Shown one piece after another: positions 54,433 to 64,000 of a stretch of DNA of 64,000 bases. The translations under genes and the position numbers were made by a program. Position 1 is the first letter of the stretch. Each line of letters opens with the position of its first letter. The notes beneath the pieces were generated by a model. That model was not told the origin of the DNA. It searched no databases and saw nothing but the letters and a program-made list of their open reading frames with translations. The stretch comes from Branchinecta lynchi (lineage: Eukaryota > Arthropoda > Branchiopoda > Anostraca > Branchinectidae): assembly GCA_023053575.1 (NCBI GenBank), contig JAKZAP010000014.1, forward strand, positions 19,742,938-19,806,937, read 5' to 3'.

Positions 54433-57200
54433 AGGCTATCCGTAACGTTTCAGGATTAAAATACCATAGATGACACTATTAATTATTACAAAACTACCTT
54501 ATTGTTTTACATTACCGTATCGTTTGTACCCGTTGCGTAAACAGTTAATCCTAGGTTATAGCGATAGACCATCGATACAAACTTTCTTACTGTCATATTT
54601 ACAGAAATCGAATACAATGTGCACCAATTTTCAAAAATGTCTAGCCCCTCGTGCTTACTTACAAGTCCCTCTCCCGTGATTGACATCAAATTCACCGGAA
54701 ACAAATAATGGATACACCAGCTATCAAAAGTTGCAAACCCCTCATCGCTGAAGATGATTATAGCATAAAAGCCGATTATTACTTACAAGTCCCATGCATG
54801 TCTTACAATTGGGAACAAAATTGTTCTTACCATCGAATACACCTGAGACAAATAACAGGTATACCAACTAGCAAAAGCTGCAAACTCCTCGTTGCCGAAG
54901 ATGATTATGAGCTAACAGCCGACTGTTGCTTACAGTCGACTGTTGCTTACAAGTCCCTTACATGTCTCACAACTGGTATCGCCTATTTTTGGTTTCAGTG
55001 TGTACCTTACTCCTAAAGTTGTCAACCCCCTGAAACTTTCAAACTGGTTTATCTCATGAAGGATTTTTGTTCAAAAAAATGGATGGCATATATTTTGATC
55101 AGCTCTTCAAGGGCTATCGATTGCCCTAACCACAACAAAAGCATATCGGAAAAAGGGACTAAATTGACTTTGCAGTCAGTTGAACTTTATCCTTTTCAAT
55201 CGTAGACATCGTGACGGATGAAAACTTGGAATAATATCCTATATAATCTAGTTGGTATTATAAAGCTATCCGTAACTTTTTAGGATTAAAATACCATAGA
55301 TGACACTATTAATTATTGCGAAACTACCTTGTTTTACATTACAGTATCGTTTGTACCCGTTGCGTTAACAGTAAATCCTAGGTTACAGCGATAGACCAAC
55401 GATACAAACTTTGTTACCGTCAGATCTATATAAATCGAATACAATTTGCAACAATTTGCACAAAATTCTAGCCCCTCGTGCACCGATTCTACTGACAAGT
55501 CCCTTTCCCGTGATAGACATCAAGTTCACCGGATAAAAATAATGGGTACACCGACTAGCAAAAGTTGCAAACCCATAACCGCTGAAGATTTGTGTAGCAT
55601 AACAGCCGATTATTACTTAAAAGTCCCTTGCAAGTTTTACATTTGGGAACCAAATTGTTCATCAAATGACAGGTACGCCAACTAGCGAGAGCTGCAAACC
55701 CCTCATTGCCGAAGATGATTATGAGCTAATAGTCACCTGTCGCGTACAAGTCCCCTAAAAGTCTCACAACTGGTATCGCCTATTTTTGGTTTCAGTGTGT
55801 ATCTTACTACTGAAGTTGTCAACCCCTTGAAACTTTCAAACTGGTGTATCTCATAAAGGAATTTTGTTACCAAAAAATGGATGTCATATACTTTGATCAG
55901 CTCATCAGCGGCTATCGATTGCCGTCGAAGTCGAACTTTATCCTTTTCAATCGTAGATATCGTGACGGATGAAAACTTGGAACAATATCTTATATAATCT
56001 AGTTGATATTATAAAGCTATCCGTAACTTTTCAGGATTAAAATACCATAGATGACACTATTAATTATTACAAAATTACCTTATTGTTTTACATTACCGTA
56101 TCGTTTGTACCCGTTGCGTAAACAGTTAATCCTAGGTTATAGCGATAGACCATCGATACAAACTTTCTTACTGTCATATTTACAGAAATCGAATACAATG
56201 TGCACCAATTTTCAAAAATTTCTAGCCCCTCGTGCTTACTTACAAGTCCCTCTCCCGTGATTGACATCAAATTCACCGGAAACAAATAATGGATATACCA
56301 GCTATAAAAGTTGCAAGCCCCTCATCGCTGAAGATGATTATAGCATAAGCTTTTTAAACGGGATGTTCTAAAAAAATTAATCATATGATCAAAAGGTATT
56401 CTTCAGCGTTGTAAAAACAACAACAAAATAATATAGGAAGAAGGGACTAAATTAACTTTGCAGTCAATTGTACTTTATCCTTTTCAATCGTAGACATCGT
56501 GACTTTTATAATCTAGTTGGTAATAGAAAGCTATCCGTAACTTTTCAGGATTAAAATACCATAGATGACACTATTAATTATTATGAAACTACCTCATTGC
56601 TTTACATTTTCGTTTGTATCCGTTGTGTAAACAGTTAATCCTCGGTTACATTGATAGACCATCGACACAAACTTTCTTACCGTCAGATTTATAGAAATCG
56701 AATACAATAAAAATTTCTAACCCCTCGTGAACCGATTCCTACTTACAAGTCCCTCTCCCGTGATATACATTAAGTTAACCGGAAACAAATAATGGGTACA
56801 CCAGCTAGCAAAAGCTGCAAACCCATCATCGCAGAAGATGATTGTAGCATAACAGCCGATTATTACTTACAAGTCCCTTGCATATCTTACCATTGGGAAC
56901 CAAATTGTTCTTACCATCGAATACACCGGAAACAAATAACAGGTATACCAACTAGCAAAAGCTGCAAACCCCTCATTACCAAAGATGATTATGGGCTAAC
57001 AGTCGACTGTTGCTTAAAAGTCCCCTATATGCATCATAACTGGTATCGCCTATTTTTGGTTTCAATGTACCTTACTATGAAGTTGTCAACCCCTTTGAAA
57101 TTTTCAAACTGGTGTATCTCATGAAGGAATTTTTGTACCAAAAAATGGATGACATATACTTTGATCAGCCCATCAATGGCTATCGATTGCCGTCGAAAAA
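54433..57200 (+). repeat. ~750-830 bp tandem repeat, four units
   Basis: Units start at GGCTATCCGTAAC 54433, 55263, 56014 and 56530; the third carries a deletion. Units 1 and 3 are nearly identical for 280 bases. Each intact unit has a short frame reading SKSCKPLIAEDDY and DYYLQVPC, then a second SKSCKP block. The frame is open in units 1 and 4, breaks after 48 codons in unit 2 and after 19 in unit 3. Confidence 0.85.
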
Positions 57201-57619
57201 AAAATTCTACCTGTCTTAGTTCAAAAGTTGACTTTTTTGCCGTAGGCCAACTTTCTAACATCACGACTTAGAAAGGAGCAAAGGATAAGCTCTAGTTTCT
57301 TTAGCAATGAGAGAACTTTTAAAGTTTAAGAGGCACATCTGATACCGTTACTCTACCACAAACCAAAGTGCAAAAAAAAAAAATTATAAACTCAGCTGAA
57401 ATCGTCGCAGACATAGACAGAAACAATAGATGGCAGCACTTTCGGACCCGTGGGAAAAAGCCACTTTTTTGTCTCTGTAGATTTTTCTATTTATCACTCA
57501 AAGAAGATATGTTGGCTGTGGGGCCGGGTAACTGCCGCATATATTTAACGCTTATAGATTTTAGTCCATCTTCAATTTGAAACTGGTGCCTGCCTGCTTG
57601 CGTGCTAGAACGGAGCTTT

Positions 57620-57965
57620 CCACTCGAAAGCAGAAACATCTTTTGATGAAACGAAAGGTTCGCTACACAACTTCAGATAGTCCTCTCTGACATAGGCTAT
57701 ACAACTCCACTTCACTTCGCAAACCGTAGGCTCTGGCTCGATGACAAGCAAAAACCATCCTTATTGGCCCCAGGCAAGAGTTCTACGGAGCTTTCCAAAA
57801 TGTAATGTCATATTCGTCAATCCGGCCTAAGGTCCACACTTTCCGTAAAAACCGCACAGGTTAGACCCTTCTCAGTTACCAGGAATAAAATGAAATCGGA
57901 GTCATAGGAAAAAAAAAAAAAAAAAAAAAAAAAAAAACGAGGACAAAACCAAAGTGTTGCTCTCG
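57620..57965 (-). repeat. family G interspersed repeat, second copy
   Basis: Reverse-complement match to 37690-37960, here with an A run of about 28 at 57909-57937. Confidence 0.65.
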
Positions 57966-58640
57966 CAACACAATTGATATCTATGTGCTTTTGTCGAGCC
58001 ACGGTTGTTCTCGTCGGCACACCGGGTTCTCTTTATACAGAGACATAAAATGTTGCATGCTTTTGTCCGGCGTCTGTCGACTTGTCGGCACATAGGGTTC
58101 TGCAAAATAGCTGTCGGTCGCACCCGGAAAGTTTAAGTCCGGTCGGCACATCAAGTTATTTTTACCCTTAAGAAAACATCCGTTACATATTCTCGGTATT
58201 CTCGTCGGCACATCAGGTTCTTTTTACTCGTAAGAAATCTAATTATGTAAACATTTGTCGGGTGCATCCCGAAAGTTGAAGTTTCGTCGGCATATCGGCT
58301 TCTATTTACACATAAGAAATAAAGTTCTTTACAGTCTTGCCGGGCAAAAGGCAGAAGAAATTGAATTCTGAATGCCTGTGCCGTGCGTCGGTATTCTTGC
58401 CGGCATATTATATCCGGTTTAGTACGTAAGAAATCAACTTCTGCAAACATTTTTCGGGCGAACTCGGAAAGTTTAAATCCCGTCGGTAGATCGGGATCTT
58501 ATTACACGTAATTAGTCAAATTCCGTAAACTTTTGTCGGGCAGATCGCGAAAGTTTATGTCTCGTCGGCAAATCTGGATGTTTCTGCAAAGTTTTGTCGA
58601 ACGAAAACTGAACTTTTTTTGACCGACAGATCTTTGATTT
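57950..58640 (+). repeat. family E tandem array
   Basis: Six to seven degenerate units with TCGTCGGCACATC(A/G)GGTTC, a TTTTTAC.CGTAAGAAAT block and GTCGGGC(G/A)CATCC(C/G)GAAAGTT. Unit length is about 85-120. Confidence 0.75.
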
Positions 58641-58724
58641 CATAGGTTGCCTTACTTTAATTTGGGATCGCAAAAAGGTACTCTGCTCATCAGCGTTTTC
58701 ACAAAATTTCGCCTGCGGCGCATT

Positions 58725-59345
58725 TCATAGTATTCTCTCTTTGGAAGAACGGTGTTTAATTTTAGTGGGTGGTTTAGGCTTGGCATTCTTTTGGGTTCGG
58801 AACACATTAAAAGCTAGAACTTATATGGTAGGTATACATAAATTTTTCCGGAAAAAGGCGGTTTTAAAAAAATTTCGCATGCGGCGCTTAGGTTTTACCT
58901 TTTTCTGGCGACAGTCGTTGCAAACTTCGCTTTTTAGCGAAATTTTTTATTTTAAATTAAAGAATAATCTCAACTAATGCATTATAGTTAGTTTTACAAA
59001 AAATTTCACCTGCGACGAATTTCGTAATGTTTTATATTTGGAAGAACGTGTTTCATTAAGAACGTGTTGCGTTTTAGGATTGAAATTCTTGGGGGCTTAA
59101 AACACAATAACAGCTAGAACTTGTATGGTAGGTATAACTAAACTTTTCCGCAAAAAAGGCAGATTAAAAATTTTTTGTCGGCGGCGCTTAGTTTTAACTT
59201 GTTTTGGGTAGCTTCGAACCTTCGTTGTTGGAAGCTTCACTTTTGAACGAAAGCTGAAATGATAAGCAAAATATGTGAATTTAAATATACGAATTTACAT
59301 TAAAGGAATATTCTCAACCGATGCATCACAATTAGTTTTATGCCA
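58725..59345 (+). repeat. family F ~305 bp direct repeat, two units
   Basis: Units begin TTTGGAAGAACG(G/T)TGTTT near 58739 and 59038; shared blocks are AGCTAGAACTTATATGGTAG, AAATTTTTCCGGAAAAAGGC and GGCGCTTAG. Confidence 0.8.
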
Positions 59346-59557
59346 CCTCTATTCTATGCTGTCGAAAAATGTACGCCGTTGCCGCTGGCAAGTCCGGTCC
59401 AAAGGAAAAAGGTAACGGCACGTCCTGTTGCCTTTCCGACGTGCCCGTTGGAAAGGCACGTCCCCCCCCCCCCCCAAAGGGAAAAGGCTAGTGACGCCCC
59501 TGTAGATGTGAACTGAGAATTCATATCAAAAACGCAACTAATCATCGACAGTCGCCT

Positions 59558-59974
59558 TCAGAGAGACAAGTGAAATAAGACAAAATGGTCAAACTTACTA
59601 GCTCTATTTTCGACCTCGGGTGTGCACCAAAAACCCCATATAAGACAGGTTCGCGGCTTGGGAGTCGGAACGGCGGAGCGGTGAAACGATGGATCGACGG
59701 ATCGATGGAATGGTGGATCAATGGTGTCCGCGGAATGGTAAAACAGTATCGGGGCGGAGCCATCGGACGCTGGATAGGCGTTGTAGCTGTAATATTGTTG
59801 GTGGGATGGTGGATTGGCCGAGCGATGAAAGGGTGGATCGACGGAACGGTACACCGGTGAATCGGCGGAAAGTGCGAAGGGTTGATCGACGGAGCGGTGG
59901 AATGTAGGATCAGCTGATACCAAAACAACGAAGAGCAGGAAACTAGCAAACACATTCGACTTAAAAACCATCAT
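59558..59974 (-). CDS. candidate secreted peptide precursor
   Basis: 138 residues from ATG at 59974 (a second ATG follows directly). It opens with a clear signal peptide, MMVFKSNVFASFLLFVVLVS, likely cut after the next Ala. The middle is low-complexity repeats of PPFHRSVD / FHRSADP type, matching a GGATCGACGGA-rich tandem DNA repeat. The end has PTPKPRTCLIWGFWCTPEVE, with the only two cysteines bracketing LIWGFW and a dibasic-like KPR just before. A small disulfide ring after a basic site is the plan of peptides such as allatostatin C. A donor-like GCTA|GTAAGT at 59598 means the last 13 residues may be intron. Orphan; expression unproven. Confidence 0.45.
   Translation of the reverse strand: MMVFKSNVFASFLLFVVLVSADPTFHRSVDQPFALSADSPVYRSVDPPFHRSANPPSHQQYYSYNAYPASDGSAPILFYHSADTIDPPFHRSVDPSFHRSAVPTPKPRTCLIWGFWCTPEVENRASKFDHFVLFHLSL
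59640..59905. repeat. GGATCGACGGA/GCGGTG-type minisatellite
   Basis: Imperfect repeats of TGGATCGACGGAxCGGT. The same DNA underlies the repeat section of the peptide-precursor frame. Confidence 0.7.
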
Positions 59975-60570
59975 TAGAATGTAAGCACCATGTGGTATAT
60001 TATGTCTCACTCACAAGACTGTACTGATATGAGTGTAATCGATTGTGAGCTTTTTTAACTGACTGGTTATGGTTTTAATTTTTTTATTCGTTTCGAATTT
60101 GATTCCAGAACCTTAGCTTCTGGCTGAAATCACGGATTTTAAGAGGATTTTGATCCCTTTTGTAATTTTGGGCACGTTTTCTGACGCAATTCAATGGTAT
60201 CGAATTTCTTCTAGGCGACATTAAACTTTATTCACTTGGAACCGTAGATTCACTCCTTCATTTTTTCTCCAAGGTAAAATCACATTTAGTAGGATTTTAA
60301 ATTACACTTTGGTAAGATCTGCCTCCTAAGTTGTCGTTAACTATTCGCGAGCCTATATATACTTTTTTCTTCGTAAGGCTCCTTGTCAAAAAAGTGCCAT
60401 GTTGTCTCCAGAATGTCCTGCCTATGTATGTCCTGCCTTCCGTAAAAAAGACAAGTGTGTTACTATGCACTAACCTATGCTATTGGAATAAACTGATATT
60501 AGTTTATTAGTTGACAACTAGCGCTTCTTATTCTTTTAAGGGGTGGGAAATTTGGCACGCCATAACAGAT

Positions 60571-60889
60571 ACTGTCAGAAGTTTCATAACAGATAACACG
60601 AGGATGCGCGGTTTCAACAGATAACACTTCGGATGTTACCTGCTATGTTTGAAAATGTCATGCATGAACAAGCTTTGTTAGGAAGAGCCAGAAAAGTTTC
60701 TAATGACTTTATTCCTTATCGTCATGATGTCGGAAAACTCAGCTGACATTTTTTGGCGATTTTTTGGTTCTTCCTGATGGTAACGCTTATTACGCAAACA
60801 CAACAGATAACATCCGAAGTGTTATAGTAAACGCATTATCTGTTGAAACTCCGCATCCTCGTATTTTCTGTTATGAAACTTCTGACAGT
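60571..60889. mobile_element. family H MITE with ~80-bp inverted termini
   Basis: 319 bp. ACTGTCAGAAGTTTCATAAC at 60571 pairs with GAAACTTCTGACAGT ending 60889; arms continue through CAACAGATAACACTTCGGATG. Related ends occur near 40720, 43680-43745 and 45560-45625. Confidence 0.8.
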
Positions 60890-62130
60890 GCAACTCCTAT
60901 GTTAGTAAGAAAGGTTTATGAAAAATGCTAGATAACAATCGAAAGAAAATTTCTCTAAAGTACACTTACCGAGCAACTCAATACCGAGGGGTTATCCACT
61001 CCCTTGCACCTGATGTGCACCTGATGGCACCGACTGGAACCAGCGGTGTCGGCCATAAACCACGCGATTCCCACTTCTAAACGTGCTGGTTTTAATGGTG
61101 TAACACGTGACAACCGGTGCTGGCACCGGCCGTACACCGAGACTTGCTGTACACTAAAATCGAGAGTTGAAAACCCCACGCTCAATATGCAAATCAGGCT
61201 TAAACTGGTTCAAATTACCTAATTCCTGAATACCTTTACTAAGTTTATTCCAAATCTTAGAAACTGTAAATAATTGAAAAAGAAGACATACTTGAAACTA
61301 GTCAAGGAACCTCAATATTTCCTCGTATCCGAGTATCGTTTTGGTGAACACCTAGTCTCTCACAAAAATATTCCTGTATATTAAAGGTTAACTTCAGACA
61401 TCAAGGTTGTTATCGGAAAATAACAACGAGACTGCTATTGAAAATAACTGTCCGAGCCGAAGGCGAGACAGTTTATGAAAAATATCAGCCGAGCGCAGCG
61501 AGGTTGATATTTCTAAATGGCCGTAAAGGTTGTTATACCGATATGAATCGAGATGGAGGAATGTTAACTATTATAACTTTTTCCAACAGAATATTCTTAT
61601 AGGTAGGTCTTATTCTTCTTTTGTTGTACTTTTTCGCTAATGGTGGTAGGGAATTTCTTTTAGTAAAGTAGCAACCCAATCCTACTCTAGACGTACTAAA
61701 ATGACTACTGTTGGGACCCAAGCACTTTAGTTTCTACCGATATAGTCTATTACTTTTTTGGCAATTCGGATGCTTTCTAGCTATCATGAAAACTACTATA
61801 GATTCTACTAAATATTCTGTCATTTTTCAACATTTATTTTATTTCTTATTTTTTTTTTATAAACAAAAATTTAAGTACTGATTCTGTTTTTTTACTGAAA
61901 GTATTTCTTTTAATTTTTTTTTGTAGGTCAGCTTCTACTTTTCAGTATTTGAGGAAAAGGGCTCGATGAGCATCTGCGGAGGCTGTTACAGCTTCGTATC
62001 AGCCTCTCTGGAGGACGATACGAGGTTGTATCTTTCATCTTTCCATCCGCGTCTCTAAATTGCTTGAAGTTTTCTATTCCAAGTGTTGAATCCTTTCGGA
62101 GGTTGGGTGTATTACCATTACTAAAAATAT
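60890..62130. other. no supported gene
   Basis: AT-rich with T tracts (61849, 61910). Minus-strand frames at 60955 and 61533 have no motif. Confidence 0.5.
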
Positions 62131-62361
62131 TCGTTTTTTCCGATCCCGGACGGTTTGCGATTGTAGACTAAAAATTCAACTGGGTTATTCGAAAATTGTT
62201 GCTAACAGGGTGAAATACAATCGGAAAGCTCTTGGCAAACTATACTCTTCCGTCTGTGACCATTCTGTTCTTTTTCTATCTGGTGTTCATCCTGTTTTAA
62301 AGAAAAACGATATTAAAGCTATGCGATCCTCTTACTTTGGTTTTTGTAAATTCCTTCTTTT
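62130..62361 (+). pseudogene. LINE RT C-terminal fragment
   Basis: Encodes LKIQLGYSKIVANRVKYNRK, CDHSVLFLSGVHP and SSYFGFCKFLLF, the same block as at 22.7 and 43.1 kb. It is cut by family A element A3 after CKFLLF. Confidence 0.8.
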
Positions 62362-64000
62362 TATGGCACTTGCAGCTCCGCTCAAGGGCTATATACCGAT
62401 CACCGTTCGGTCGGTCGGTCTGTCCACTCATCTCGATTTAGGGCACTTCCAGATGTGCTAGGAGGATGAAACTTGGTAGGCATATCAGGGACTCCACCAA
62501 ACTGACTGGGAAATCATCATTTCCCTGATCCGACCACCCTGGGGGGAGTGGAGGGAGGGGGAATCAAAAATATTGACATATTTTTGGGATCCCAAAACGT
62601 AAGTGGAGGGATACCTATGACATCGAAAAAGTTGTCCGTCTGTCCGTCCGTCCGTCTGTTCGTCTGTGAGCGCTATAACTCTCGAAGGGAAGGAGATATT
62701 TTGATGAAACTTGGTGTGAGGATCCATTGGGTCAAGGGTAAGGTCAAGTTCGTAGATGGGCTCTGTAACCCTACATTTATTGGTGGGGGTTCAAATTAAG
62801 GGACAAACAAAATATTTTTAGACAGCTAATGTGATAGTAGATTATGGTGTAAGAAGCCATGCTGAGCACGATAGTGAAAACCATTTTCTCGCCGGACAAG
62901 TAGGTTCGTCCGGAATCCAACAAAAACCGGAAAGTTGGTTAAAAGTAAAAGTTTTATTCGAAGTTGATTAAATGGTCGATCTAGGGGTACAAAGACATGC
63001 TAAATACGATGGTTAAAACCATTTTCTCGCCGGAAAACCAGTTCACCCGGAATTCGGCCAAAACCGGAAAATTTGTTAAAAGCAAAAGTTTGATTAGATG
63101 ACAGATAAAGGGGTAAGAAGAGAGGCTGAGTCTGTATATGACAATCATTTTTTACCCGGACGTATAATTAGTCCAGAATCCGGTTGTAACCGGATTTTTT
63201 TTTTAAGTCAAACTTTTATTCAAAGTTGATTAGATGTTCTTTATAGGGATTTGACGCTGGCTTTGTTTCTGAATTTTCTTTTTTTGCTGGACTAGTAGTT
63301 TGCTTGGAATTCCCACGAAATCGGAAACTTGGCAGAAGGAAAGCAGGAAGTCTCGGTCAGTATCGTCAAAATAGATATGGCTTATAGAGGTATATCTGAA
63401 CTCTGTTTCCTCTGATAATTAGCCTGGCGAAGACTGGATCTGGCGAAGACAAGACCGTATTGTCTGAATCAAATATTAGATTTTTGGGATCCCATCGCAA
63501 CCTTTGGTCTTGTTTACTTTTGGACGGGGAATCGGATCTTAATGAAACTTGATATTTGGAAAGACCTCCTGTCTCAGATGTCAAACTTCAAGTCCGGAAT
63601 GGATCCGGTGACTTTGGGGGGGGGGGGGAGCTGGAGGGGGGAACCGGAAATCGTGTGACATGTTCAGAGAGGATGGATCGGTACGAAACTTGGTGGGAAG
63701 AACAAGCACAAGGCCAAGATATATAACTTTCAAGACCGTATCGGATCCGAGCACTGTGGGGGGAGCTGGAGGGAGGGTTCCGGAATTCCGTTGATCCCTA
63801 CTTAAGATGCTTACACATGTGGGACAATGAAACTTGGCAGGCATATTAGGGACCCGACCAAACTAACTTAGAAACAGTCACTTCCCCCATCCGACTACCT
63901 TGGGGGTTAGGAGGAAGGGGGAATCCGGAAAATTGACGTATTTATTAATTTTGAACGTGGAACCGGATCTTAATGAAACTTGATATTTGGAAGACCTCGT
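62362..64000 (+). mobile_element. family A element, copy A3, runs off the window
   Basis: Starts with a decayed hairpin TATGGCACTTG...CTCAAGGGCTATA and a CGGTCGGTCGGTCTGTC microsatellite, then A-type units. Interrupted by B6 at 62585-63513; units resume with TACTTTTGGACGGGG and continue to the last base. Confidence 0.8.
62585..63513 (+). mobile_element. family B element, copy B6, nested in A3
   Basis: 929 bp, TGGGATCCCAAAACGTAAGT to TTTGGTCTTGT. The two sides rejoin as the family A motif GAGGTATTTATAACTTTTGA with T residues at the junction. Confidence 0.85.

Noticed and set aside
59585..59907. Plus-strand ORFs opposite the peptide precursor (e.g. WWIGRAMKGWIDG)
   Set aside because: They read the minisatellite in the other direction without a signal peptide or domain.

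Overview
This 64 kb window is animal nuclear DNA. Its genes are split by GT-AG introns, one of them is a clear SMARCC (BAF155/BAF170) SWI/SNF subunit, and the rest is packed with Polinton/Maverick, jockey-superfamily (CR1/L2-like) LINE, MITE and rolling-circle-like repeats. The mix suits an aquatic invertebrate such as an anthozoan cnidarian, but the species cannot be fixed from sequence alone.

Region 1 (1-5.8 kb): the right-hand part of a Polinton/Maverick (adintovirus-like) element, all genes on + and all frames open. In order: the end of a hydrophobic core-type protein with three C-terminal repeats, an adenain-like cysteine protease, a 55-residue zinc ribbon (DUF5679-like), a DDE integrase, a coiled-coil protein, a penton-like minor capsid protein, a small basic protein, the major capsid protein and a small protein. 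Six of the genes start inside the same ATAAATG motif. PolB and the packaging ATPase are not in the window.

Region 2 (7.3-24.0 kb): the last six coding exons of SMARCC on +, with phase-compatible junctions, a stop at 23800 and a poly(A) signal at 23996. Its introns hold a nearly full-length CR1/L2-like LINE (two frameshifts), a 2.4 kb element built of ~281 bp tandem repeats, a Harbinger-like MITE and several LINE fragments.

Region 3 (25.0-36 kb): a convergent gene on the minus strand, four phase-matched coding exons for a 546-residue coiled-coil protein I cannot name. Just downstream of its second exon lies an eight-copy array of ~191 bp repeats. Each copy reproduces the end of that exon; four copies are intact, in-phase 153-nt cassette exons. 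This is the most unusual structure in the window.

Region 4 (36.8-39 kb): remnants or exons of another + strand gene of unknown family.

Region 5 (40-64 kb): mostly repeats. Two element families, called A and B here, have a 5' palindrome, a GTCC/GTCT microsatellite, a tandem core (281 bp or 137 bp), a second copy of the palindrome and a 3' hairpin ending CTTGT, inserted between two T residues. They look like Helentron-associated non-autonomous elements (DINE-1/pearl type). Copies are nested in LINE reverse transcriptases, in each other and in a third repeat family. Four MITEs with clear inverted repeats, three tandem families and a small minus-strand ORF for a secreted peptide precursor complete the region.
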